A stretch of DNA of 27,115 bases from Bacteroidales bacterium. Lineage in GTDB: Bacteria; Bacteroidota; Bacteroidia; Bacteroidales; VadinHA17. Below the pieces are notes generated by a model. The model did not search any database. It was given only the letters and a program-made list of their open reading frames with translations, and had not been told where the DNA came from. Each line of letters starts with the position of its first letter. Position 1 is the stretch's first letter. The position numbers and the translations under genes were made by a program. Positions 1-6,334 of this stretch are shown piece by piece. The DNA lies in contig JAAZAP010000315.1 of the NCBI GenBank assembly GCA_012514255.1, forward strand, positions 1 to 27,115, read 5' to 3'.

Positions 1-167
1 CGCTGCTCCAGGTGCGGATCCTGGTAGATGTGGTCTATCCTCTCGGTGTTGAACATTGAGGCACGACGCTTGATGCCGTGCACGGTATATCCCTTTTTCA
101 GGAGGTATTCGCTCAGGTAGTCGCCATCCTGCCCGGTCACGCCGGTTATTAATGCAACTTTTGCCAT
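1..167 (-). CDS. gmd: GDP-mannose 4,6-dehydratase, N-terminal fragment
   Basis: The gene is cut by the window start; only the first 55 codons are visible, from an ATG at 167. The product starts [20 protein letters not shown], which carries the Rossmann nucleotide-binding motif GxxGQDG (residues 9-15) of extended short-chain dehydrogenases. It continues into the family-typical segment with GIKRRAS and the stretch [13 protein letters not shown]. Known family role: it converts GDP-D-mannose to GDP-4-keto-6-deoxymannose in the cytoplasm, the precursor of GDP-fucose, GDP-rhamnose or GDP-perosamine. The neighbouring sugar-activating fusion and DegT aminotransferase fit a surface-polysaccharide locus. 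Other GDP-sugar dehydratases share this start, but the match to Gmd is strong. Confidence 0.9.
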   Translation of the reverse strand, partial: MAKVALITGVTGQDGDYLSEYLLKKGYTVHGIKRRASMFNTERIDHIYQDPHLEQ

Positions 168-203
168 ATCGCTATTTCACGTAAAATTACTACAATTCAC
201 GGA

Positions 204-1532
204 TTATAAAAGCTCACCGCTGACATACCTGTCAAGGATGGCGTCTGTCTCGCTCAATGCGTAGAGAGGGATGTTGACAAGCCACTCTTCGCGACGGTAG
301 TCGGACATCGATGTGCGGAGTGAAACACGAGGGCTGAACCTGTCCCGATAAGACTTCAGGCTTTTTGAGTGAAGGTTCTCCTCAGATTTCACCTCCACTG
401 GCACAATGATGTTCTTATATTGCAGGAGAAAATCTACCTCGGCCGGAGCACGTTCAGCCGACCAGTACCAAACTGAAAAAGCCTCACTGCCTGCTAGTTG
501 CTGATGCACATACTGTTCCGTCAGAGCTCCCTTAAACTCACTGAACACGGCATTCCCTTCCAGAAGTGTCCTGACATCAAGATCGCCCATGGCAGCCAGT
601 AAGCCAATATCTACCAGGAAGAGCTTAAATGCGCTTCGCTCTTCATATGCTATAAGAGGCATAGCAGGTTTTGAAGCCCTGTTGACCTGATGTACCTGTC
701 TGCAATCGATCAGCCATGACAGGGCCATTTCATAATCCTTAGCCCTGGATCCCTCCCTTACAGCGCCATAAATGAATTTGCGGTTCTCCCTGGCAAGCTG
801 AGAGGGTATGGAGTTCCATAACATGCGGATACGTGGGATTATGTCAGCAGGGGCATGTTTGGAAAAATCTAGCTCGTAGGTTTCCAATATCTGTTTCTGC
901 AGATCCCTCACTTTTGTAAAATCCTGATCTCCGGCAAACTGGGCCACTGGTTCAGGCATACCGCCAACGAAGTAGTATTGCCGCAAGCGTTCAATAAATT
1001 TGGTTTTGAAAGCCGTAATCAGTTTCCAATCGCCTGAATGGAGCATCTCAGCAAGCGCACTGTCTCCTGTAGCATCAAGAAACTCCGTAAATGTCATCGG
1101 ATATAGATTCATAAATGCAACCTTGCCTACCGGAAAGGAGGTTCCCTTATGAATGGCAAGACCAAGGAGAGAGCCAGCTGCAATAACATGATAATCAGGA
1201 CCATCCTCATTGAAATACTTAAGAGCTGTAATGGCCTCAGGTACTGCCTGGATTTCATCAAAAAGCAGCAGTGTGTCCTGAGCTGTGACAGTCAATCCTG
1301 ACTCAGCCTGTAATGCCGTGATGACACGTGATATGTCAAAGTCATCAGTAAACAGTCCTGCAAGTCTCTTGTTCTTTTCGAAATTTAGATATACCGTTTT
1401 GGCATAGTGCCTCCTGCCAAACTCTTTCATGAGCCAGGTCTTGCCCGTCTGCCTGGCTCCCCTGATGATCAGGGGCTTACGATCAGGTGAGTTCTTCCAG
1501 GCAACGAGATCACTAAATTTCGACCTATTCAT
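204..1532 (-). CDS. AAA_14 ATPase with C-terminal DUF4143 domain
   Basis: A predicted ATPase of the AAA_14/DUF4143 type, common in Bacteroidota and archaea and of unknown cellular role. Walker A is GARQTGKT (residues 25-32 from the ATG at 1532) and Walker B is LLLFDEIQ (88-95), followed by a sensor-like AAGSLLG. The C-terminal third has the DUF4143 pattern EVDFLL...VPVEVKS, which resembles a PD-(D/E)XK nuclease core; whether it cuts DNA is unknown. An upstream TTG at 1550 would add six residues, but I prefer the ATG because a -7-like box sits at 1548-1555. The length (442 aa) is usual for the family. It stands between gmd and a sugar-kinase fusion without obvious relation to either. A second, divergent member lies at 4879-6021. 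Confidence 0.85.
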   Translation of the reverse strand: MNRSKFSDLVAWKNSPDRKPLIIRGARQTGKTWLMKEFGRRHYAKTVYLNFEKNKRLAGLFTDDFDISRVITALQAESGLTVTAQDTLLLFDEIQAVPEAITALKYFNEDGPDYHVIAAGSLLGLAIHKGTSFPVGKVAFMNLYPMTFTEFLDATGDSALAEMLHSGDWKLITAFKTKFIERLRQYYFVGGMPEPVAQFAGDQDFTKVRDLQKQILETYELDFSKHAPADIIPRIRMLWNSIPSQLARENRKFIYGAVREGSRAKDYEMALSWLIDCRQVHQVNRASKPAMPLIAYEERSAFKLFLVDIGLLAAMGDLDVRTLLEGNAVFSEFKGALTEQYVHQQLAGSEAFSVWYWSAERAPAEVDFLLQYKNIIVPVEVKSEENLHSKSLKSYRDRFSPRVSLRTSMSDYRREEWLVNIPLYALSETDAILDRYVSGELL

Positions 1533-1547
1533 CCTTGCATTTCTGTT

Positions 1548-1555
1548 CAAATATA
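1548..1555 (-). promoter_or_regulatory. Possible -7 box of the ATPase gene
   Basis: The minus strand reads TATATTTG, an exact match to the Bacteroidota -7 consensus TAnnTTTG, 16 nt upstream of the ATG at 1532. No convincing TTTG box is found at the expected 19-21 nt upstream, so the call is weak. The surrounding 1551-1640 stretch is AT-rich and holds no gene. Confidence 0.25.
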
Positions 1556-1647
1556 CAAATATTCAAACGAATAAATGTAATAAATCACATTTTTACAATT
1601 GTATTTCGGTATTATGGCACACATTTGCAATCGAGTCATGATACTTT

Positions 1648-1680
1648 AGACTGCCGACTGGTACTGCCTACTGCAGACTT
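1648..1680 (-). repeat. Degenerate GCAGTNN mini-tandem repeat
   Basis: On the minus strand the stretch reads as units GCAGTAG, GCAGTAC, CAGTCG and GCAGTCT, a degenerate seven-base tandem. It lies just after the stop of the cytidylyltransferase-kinase gene. A related short tandem follows the aminotransferase gene at 3561-3600. Function is unknown; it may be slippage-derived spacer DNA. Confidence 0.45.
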
Positions 1681-1688
1681 TCAGCTAT

Positions 1689-2837
1689 TCAAGCAGTTCT
1701 TTCCCTTCTGATTCGGATCCTTATCGCATTCTCAACCGGCCGGTCAGACACCAGCGCGAGGTACCCGCCGCCACCGGCGCCGGCCAGCTTCCATCCCAGC
1801 GCCTTGTCGCGGTAATGCCTGATGGTCTCGGCAACCACCCTGCTCTTCATCAGCGGGAACATCGCCACCTGCGCCTCGAAGGAGGCCCGGTACCACCTTC
1901 CCAGCCCCTCGATGTCGCGGGCAAGAATAGAAGACCACACCCTGTCAGCCGCATCGGCAAGCGCGCGTGCCCCCTCAACGGAAATATTCGTCTCATCCAG
2001 CACATTGAACCCCCCTACCCGCGGCGGCAGGGTGATGAACCATAACCGCTGCTCCAGCCAGTCGAGCACCTCCGGGTCATTCACGGTGGTGATCTTCTCC
2101 GGCCAGTACTCGCCGACAGCATAATCAAGCCGGTTCAGCCCGGGAAAGACTATCCCTATCGCATCCTGCGAGCCGCTGACGTAAGTGGTCCCGGGAGGAT
2201 TCTCCAAACAAAACAAAGTCCGCGCCAGCAGGTGCGGGTCACCCTCGGGTATGTCCGTATGCCACAGCTCAACTGCCTTCTTGCGGGTGGAGCTCGACAT
2301 CCCGCTGCGGTCGTTGAACTCCAGGTCGGGCTCGATCGAAATCGTCAGGACCGCCCCCGGCCAGAATTTCGAGACATACGGCTGGTCAAGCCATCCTCCG
2401 GCCAGGTCAAGACGGTACGGTATGCGGCACTCGCTGCGCAGGGCCGTAGTCGATCGTGGAGGCAGTCCTGCCACCGGCACACGCCGGCTCACCACCAGCT
2501 CTATTCCCATCTCGTCGCAGAGCCGCTTCTTATCCGGTGTATAGCCATCCTCATTGACAAAAAAGATATCGGGACGGATCTCCCGCAGCTCCTCCTCGAA
2601 ATCGATCAGCCCGGAGCCGCTGTTGATCCGCGCATCCTTCACGAACCGGAGCGACTGTATCATGTAAAGCCTCTCGCGCTCGCCGTTGACGGTGCGCCGT
2701 CCCTTTAAATCATTAATTGTGCGGTCTGATCCGATACCCACGTACAGGTCGCCATGCGTGGCCGCCTCCTCAAAGAAAGCCACATGACCCGAGTGGAGCA
2801 TATCGAAACAGCCGCTGACGAAAACTTTCTTTGGCAT
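1689..2837 (-). CDS. Cytidylyltransferase-GHMP sugar kinase fusion
   Basis: A 382-aa two-domain protein. Residues 1-135 form a nucleotidyltransferase of the glycerol-3-phosphate/ADP-heptose type, with the nucleotide-binding HSGH (15-18) and RSTT (128-131). Residues 137-382 resemble a GHMP kinase: motif 1 RIPYRLDLAGG (138-148), motif 2 GMSSST (179-184) and motif 3 LAGAGGGG (351-358). The expected activities are phosphorylation of a sugar or polyol and its activation to an NDP-sugar; the substrate cannot be read from the sequence. The neighbouring gmd and DegT aminotransferase suggest a surface-glycan precursor. The ATG at 2837 lies 6 nt after the stop of the upstream remnant. It resembles heptose-activation enzymes (kinase plus nucleotidyltransferase) but with domain order and kinase class unlike HldE. 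Confidence 0.8.
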   Translation of the reverse strand: MPKKVFVSGCFDMLHSGHVAFFEEAATHGDLYVGIGSDRTINDLKGRRTVNGERERLYMIQSLRFVKDARINSGSGLIDFEEELREIRPDIFFVNEDGYTPDKKRLCDEMGIELVVSRRVPVAGLPPRSTTALRSECRIPYRLDLAGGWLDQPYVSKFWPGAVLTISIEPDLEFNDRSGMSSSTRKKAVELWHTDIPEGDPHLLARTLFCLENPPGTTYVSGSQDAIGIVFPGLNRLDYAVGEYWPEKITTVNDPEVLDWLEQRLWFITLPPRVGGFNVLDETNISVEGARALADAADRVWSSILARDIEGLGRWYRASFEAQVAMFPLMKSRVVAETIRHYRDKALGWKLAGAGGGGYLALVSDRPVENAIRIRIRRERTA

Positions 2838-2843
2838 AAATGT

Positions 2844-3461
2844 TTACAGGCTTTTCTGGAGTTGGCTGACACAGCTTCTGATCCTGGATTTGACACTGTC
2901 CCATTTCAATGGACTTGTCATCAGGGGCATTGCGTCCGAATCGGCATCAGCAAAATATACAAGCGATTTCAGGTGATGGTACTGATTGTTTAACCCTATA
3001 CCGTATTTGAGTGCATGAAATGAAAATATTTCTTCAAGAGAAAAATGATTGAGCAGAAAATAAAGGTCCACAAAATCCTTTTTACTACCCCTGCCGGCAA
3101 TTGCCTCAAGCTTCATTGAGGCGATGTCTCTCATGTCGGCCAGCCTGACACCATTATAATGCACGAAGTCATCAATTGAAGCTCTCCTGCCATGGTTGGT
3201 GAGTCTGTCTCGCTTGATATTCAATATCAGCTCCCAGTAATTCTTCGTTTTGGGAGTCAGGTTCCGACTTTTCAAAACAACAGACCTGATAAATTCCTTT
3301 TCAAGAACCGACTGAAGCCATTTAACTGCATCAAGGTCGCCATAGTTCATAATGCGTTCAGCAATGAACTTCGGATACTTCTCCAAGGAGAGCTCATCAT
3401 AATCAACATCCCAGAAATACTTCCGGAATTCTTCAGGCAGGCTTTTATTATGTGCAGTTTC
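2844..3461 (-). pseudogene. DUF6922-AbiEii toxin fusion remnant (decayed TA pair)
   Basis: The open frame runs from a stop at 3462-3464 to the TAA at 2844-2846. The N-terminal part, EEFRKYFWDVDYDEL then PKFIAERIMNYGD, looks like DUF6922, a small protein usually encoded beside an AbiEii-type nucleotidyltransferase toxin in Bacteroidota. After about residue 75 it passes directly into the C-terminal half of such a toxin (GVRLADMRDIASMKLEAIAG, then KKDFVDLYFLL). The toxin's N-terminal nucleotidyltransferase core is absent. No ATG, GTG or TTG precedes the DUF6922 part; the only in-frame start is a TTG at 3386, inside the domain. I infer an internal deletion that joined the two genes in frame, plus loss of the start codon. 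An expressed fusion from a non-canonical start is possible but less likely. Confidence 0.7.
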
Positions 3462-3560
3462 TTACAATATTTCAACTGATTAACGAAAAATAAAGATACT
3501 AATAACCTGGGGTAAAGACAAGCAAGTAACGGCACCCGGAGTCTCATTTAATATGTCCTT

Positions 3561-3600
3561 CGGACCGCAGGACTGCAGGACAGGAGCGAAGCGACAGACC
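3561..3600 (-). repeat. Degenerate GTCCTGC mini-tandem
   Basis: The minus strand holds GTCCTGCA, GTCCTGCG and GTCC in a row, with degenerate GTCTGCAG and GTCTGTCG units just before. It is spacer DNA between the aminotransferase stop and the toxin remnant and has the same flavour as the tandem at 1648-1680. Confidence 0.4.
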
Positions 3601-3612
3601 TGCAGACACTTG

Positions 3613-3628
3613 TCCGCCCACTGGCGGA
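3613..3628 (-). terminator. Hairpin after the aminotransferase gene
   Basis: A perfect 6-bp stem TCCGCC/GGCGGA with a 4-nt loop lies 8 nt downstream of the aminotransferase stop. There is no clear T-run after it on the minus strand, so intrinsic termination is uncertain. Confidence 0.4.
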
Positions 3629-3636
3629 TCAGACCT

Positions 3637-4788
3637 TCAGACTTTAAATGCCCGCCTCAGCACCTCCGCAATCCTCTCACGTCCCGCATCATCAATGTTC
3701 GATCCGCTCGGCAGGCAGAGGCCGTTGGTGAACAGCGCTTCGGATGTGCCGTTGACATATGCCGGGCAACCGGCGAAGACGGGTTGCAGGTGCATCGGCT
3801 TCCAGAGGGGACGCGACTCAATATCTGCCGCCTCAAACGCAAGGCGAAGCTTCTCGCGGTCGGTACCGGCCACGGCGGGTTCAATCACTATGCATGTGAG
3901 CCAGAAGTTCGAATAGAAGTCGGGCGACGGCTCCGACTGGAAAGTAACGCCGGGAACATCCTTCAGCAGCTCGCGGTACCAGGCGTTGAACTCCCTGTGC
4001 TGCCTGACGCGGAGGTCAAGCACCTCGAGCTGTCCCCGGCCAACACCGGCCACCACGTTGCTCATCCGGTAGTTGTACCCGATGACGCTGTGCTGATAGT
4101 GCGGCGCCGGGTCACGTGCCTGGGTAGCAAGGAACCTGGCCCGCTCAATCATGGCAGCATCATCCGATATCAGCGCCCCGCCACCGCTTGTGGTAATTAT
4201 CTTGTTGCCGTTGAACGACAAAATCCCGAACTTGCTGTTACAGCCCACTCGCCGGCCCATATACTCCGATCCCAGAGCCTCCGCGGCATCCTCGATCACG
4301 GGTATCCCGTACTTATCCGCCACGGCCATGATCTCCTTCATCCTTGCCGGCATCCCATACAGATGCGCAACAACAATCGCCTTTATCTCTCCTGCTACTT
4401 TATCCTTTAACCTTTCTCCTTTAACCTTCCGAATGGCCTCTTCAAGCAATTCCGGATCCATATTCCACGTCCCCGGCTCACTATCAACCAGAACCGGTAT
4501 AGCCCCCAGGTAAGCTATCGGGTTGACCGTCGCCGAGAAGGTGAACGACTGTCCTATCACATAATCGCCGGCCTTGACACCCAGCATTATCAGCGACAGG
4601 TGGATGGCGGCCGTCCCGGAAGAGAGAGCCGCAACATGCTTCGCCCCCGTGGCAGAGCACAGCTCCCTCTCGAAACCGTCAACATTCGGCCCCAGCGGAG
4701 CTATCCAGTTGGAGTCAAATGCCTCCTGAACATATTTCATCTCCCTGCCACCCATGTGCGGACTGCACAGATAAATCCTTTTACTCAT
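3637..4788 (-). CDS. DegT/DnrJ/EryC1-family sugar aminotransferase
   Basis: A 383-aa PLP-dependent aminotransferase of the DegT/DnrJ/EryC1/StrS family, which transaminates keto-sugar nucleotides in the cytoplasm. Visible landmarks are the phosphate-binding SSGTAAIHL (56-64), the PLP-ring aspartate in VIEDAAEALGS (Asp167) and the Schiff-base lysine in SFNGNK (Lys196), followed by SGGGAL. The length is usual. It shows the IAPLGPNVDGFE segment common to the C4-aminotransferases of surface-polysaccharide loci. With gmd in the same region, one option is a GDP-perosamine-type or other 4-amino-4,6-dideoxy sugar, but the substrate is not determined. The ATG at 4788 is the only sensible start. Confidence 0.88.
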   Translation of the reverse strand: MSKRIYLCSPHMGGREMKYVQEAFDSNWIAPLGPNVDGFERELCSATGAKHVAALSSGTAAIHLSLIMLGVKAGDYVIGQSFTFSATVNPIAYLGAIPVLVDSEPGTWNMDPELLEEAIRKVKGERLKDKVAGEIKAIVVAHLYGMPARMKEIMAVADKYGIPVIEDAAEALGSEYMGRRVGCNSKFGILSFNGNKIITTSGGGALISDDAAMIERARFLATQARDPAPHYQHSVIGYNYRMSNVVAGVGRGQLEVLDLRVRQHREFNAWYRELLKDVPGVTFQSEPSPDFYSNFWLTCIVIEPAVAGTDREKLRLAFEAADIESRPLWKPMHLQPVFAGCPAYVNGTSEALFTNGLCLPSGSNIDDAGRERIAEVLRRAFKV

Positions 4789-4843
4789 TGATTTTTCTTA
4801 TAGCCTAAATAGCAAATTATTATGTTTATTTTCGGTTACAATT

Positions 4844-4861
4844 GAAAACAATTATGTTTTC
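4844..4861 (+). repeat. 18-bp dyad, copy 1 (after the second ATPase gene)
   Basis: GAAAACAATTATGTTTTC is a dyad with perfect 7-bp arms (GAAAACA/TGTTTTC) around ATTA. It lies 17 bp past the stop of the ATPase gene at 4879-6021. The same 18-mer with one change recurs in the same orientation at 6128-6145, on the other side of that gene. Confidence 0.7.
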
Positions 4862-4878
4862 ATGATACCCTGACGCCT

Positions 4879-6021
4879 CTATTTAATAATATCCCCGGCC
4901 CAAAGCTCCTCCAGGAACACTCTCCAGGGCAGGATTGATATGTTCCCTGTTTTCCGCGGAAGAGTATCATTTGACACCAGAATGAGTCTTTTTGTTTTAT
5001 ATTCATCCGCAAAGATTTTAAGTCCTTTAAGATGCTTCTCATTTGCAAGTTCAGTTGCCTTAACTTCAACTGCCACCTCATTGTCGCCGAGAATAAAGTC
5101 AACTTCAGTTTTTGAGGTTGTGCGCCAGAAAGACAACGGATAATTTATACCCGAATAATGACTGTGAGAATATAGCTCATGATATATGAAGTGCTCGAAG
5201 GCTTTTCCAAATGCCTCACTACCTGCCACTATAGTACCTCTCTTGAGCAGATAATTCGCAATTCCAATATCAAAGAACCAAAACTTTGGCGCAACGATAA
5301 CCCTTCGTTTCGGCTTCTTCTGGTATGACGGGAGGTATCTGCCTGTCATGGTATCCTCCAGAATCTGAAAATACTCTTTTATCGTGGGACTGCTGACACC
5401 GCAGTCGGAGGCGATATTTGAATAATTTACTATCTCGCCGTTTGAAAATGCCGCAACCTCCAGGAACCGGGAAAACGATGAAATATTCCTGATCCTGGCT
5501 TCAGCCATTATTTCATCCCGAAGATAACTCCCAACATAGGCAGACAACAATCTGGCCGGCCTGTCAGACAGGTACATCCTTGGCAGAAGTCCGTTGTTCA
5601 ACGCCCGTAATAGATCAAAATCCGGTATTTCCCTGTAAATAAGCGGATAAAGTTCATACCGCAGCGCCCTGCCCCCTAACAGATTGCCACCTGATCTTAC
5701 TATTTTACGGGGACTTGACCCGCTGAGAATAAACTGCCTGTTCCTGTTGACAATAAGCCATTGTACCTCATTAAGCAACGAAGGTATTCTCTGAATTTCA
5801 TCTATGATAACCAGCGATGAGGAGTTGTCGACTTCTACTGTTTCACGCAGTAGAGCCGGGTTGCTTAAAAAACGATTGAATACATCTGACAGCAGGAGAT
5901 CAAAATAAAGAACCTCGGGATACATCATCTTGAGAAGCGTGCTCTTCCCGGTCTGCCTTGCCCCCCACAGGAATACACTCTCAGCATCTTTTCCGTTGAA
6001 TATTTGCTCTCTGAGAAACAT
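4879..6021 (-). CDS. AAA_14 ATPase with DUF4143 domain, second copy
   Basis: A 380-aa ATPase of the AAA_14/DUF4143 family, divergent from the copy at 204-1532. Walker A is GARQTGKS (residues 20-27) and Walker B is LVIIDEIQ (70-77), followed by the sensor-like LSGSSPRKI. A winged-helix-like middle is suggested by ASDCGVSSPTIKEYFQILED. The C-terminal nuclease-like pattern is TEVDFILGDNEVAVEVKA. The function of the family is unknown. The ATG at 6021 is preceded by a plausible promoter at 6067-6099. The gene is bracketed by two copies of an 18-bp dyad, which suggests it moved as a unit or is controlled through those sites. It shares no visible pathway with the aminotransferase downstream or the exporter upstream. 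Confidence 0.85.
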   Translation of the reverse strand: MFLREQIFNGKDAESVFLWGARQTGKSTLLKMMYPEVLYFDLLLSDVFNRFLSNPALLRETVEVDNSSSLVIIDEIQRIPSLLNEVQWLIVNRNRQFILSGSSPRKIVRSGGNLLGGRALRYELYPLIYREIPDFDLLRALNNGLLPRMYLSDRPARLLSAYVGSYLRDEIMAEARIRNISSFSRFLEVAAFSNGEIVNYSNIASDCGVSSPTIKEYFQILEDTMTGRYLPSYQKKPKRRVIVAPKFWFFDIGIANYLLKRGTIVAGSEAFGKAFEHFIYHELYSHSHYSGINYPLSFWRTTSKTEVDFILGDNEVAVEVKATELANEKHLKGLKIFADEYKTKRLILVSNDTLPRKTGNISILPWRVFLEELWAGDIIK

Positions 6022-6066
6022 GATAATTTAAAGTTCTACTTTAATATATCCTGTTATTTTAAAGTA

Positions 6067-6099
6067 CAAATATAGATTATATCGAGCTGCAATCGCAAT
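6067..6099 (-). promoter_or_regulatory. Bacteroidota-type promoter of the second ATPase gene
   Basis: The -7 box TATATTTG (6074-6067) matches TAnnTTTG exactly. An ATTG (6099-6096) lies 21 nt upstream in place of TTTG. The box is 45 nt before the ATG at 6021. A 7-bp dyad TTAAAGT/ACTTTAA falls in the leader, close to the start codon. Confidence 0.45.
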
Positions 6100-6127
6100 T
6101 TATTATGCTATTTTGGGAAAGTTGATC

Positions 6128-6145
6128 GAAAACGATTATGTTTTC
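6128..6145 (+). repeat. 18-bp dyad, copy 2 (before the second ATPase gene)
   Basis: GAAAACGATTATGTTTTC matches the copy at 4844-4861 at 17 of 18 bases and in the same orientation. The one difference would give a G-U pair in RNA, so the stem is kept. It lies about 105 bp upstream of the ATPase start, beyond the promoter. Confidence 0.7.
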
Positions 6146-6334
6146 AACTTCGTGATAGTGACTCATTAGTAATGCAAATTCAGGTATCCCTTATCAATCA
6201 TACATTATACCTGCATTTATAACCATTTTTTGATTATTTATGCAGTTGCATTGTAATTCAATTTCTCACCGCGACCTTCTTTATCTGACCCAGACATCAT
6301 TCTGCTCCCATCTGCGAACTGAACTGATGAAGGC

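Larger units (their letters stand above)
6022..6334. other. 313-bp AT-rich intergenic region
   Basis: Between the second ATPase gene and the ABC exporter. It holds the ATPase promoter and one 18-bp dyad. I see no convincing gene or RNA in the remaining 190 bp (6146-6334), and no strong terminator directly after the exporter stop at 6335. Confidence 0.6.

Noticed and set aside
204..1550. TTG at 1550 as the start of the first ATPase
   Set aside because: An ATG lies six codons downstream and a -7-like box overlaps the TTG, so transcripts from it would not include that codon.
3347..3547. Separate 66-codon minus-strand gene upstream of the toxin remnant
   Set aside because: It is out of frame with the recognisable DUF6922 sequence that covers the same DNA.
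3553..4410. Plus-strand open frame of 285 codons opposite the aminotransferase
   Set aside because: Antisense to a well-supported DegT-family gene; no recognisable domain or ribosome site.
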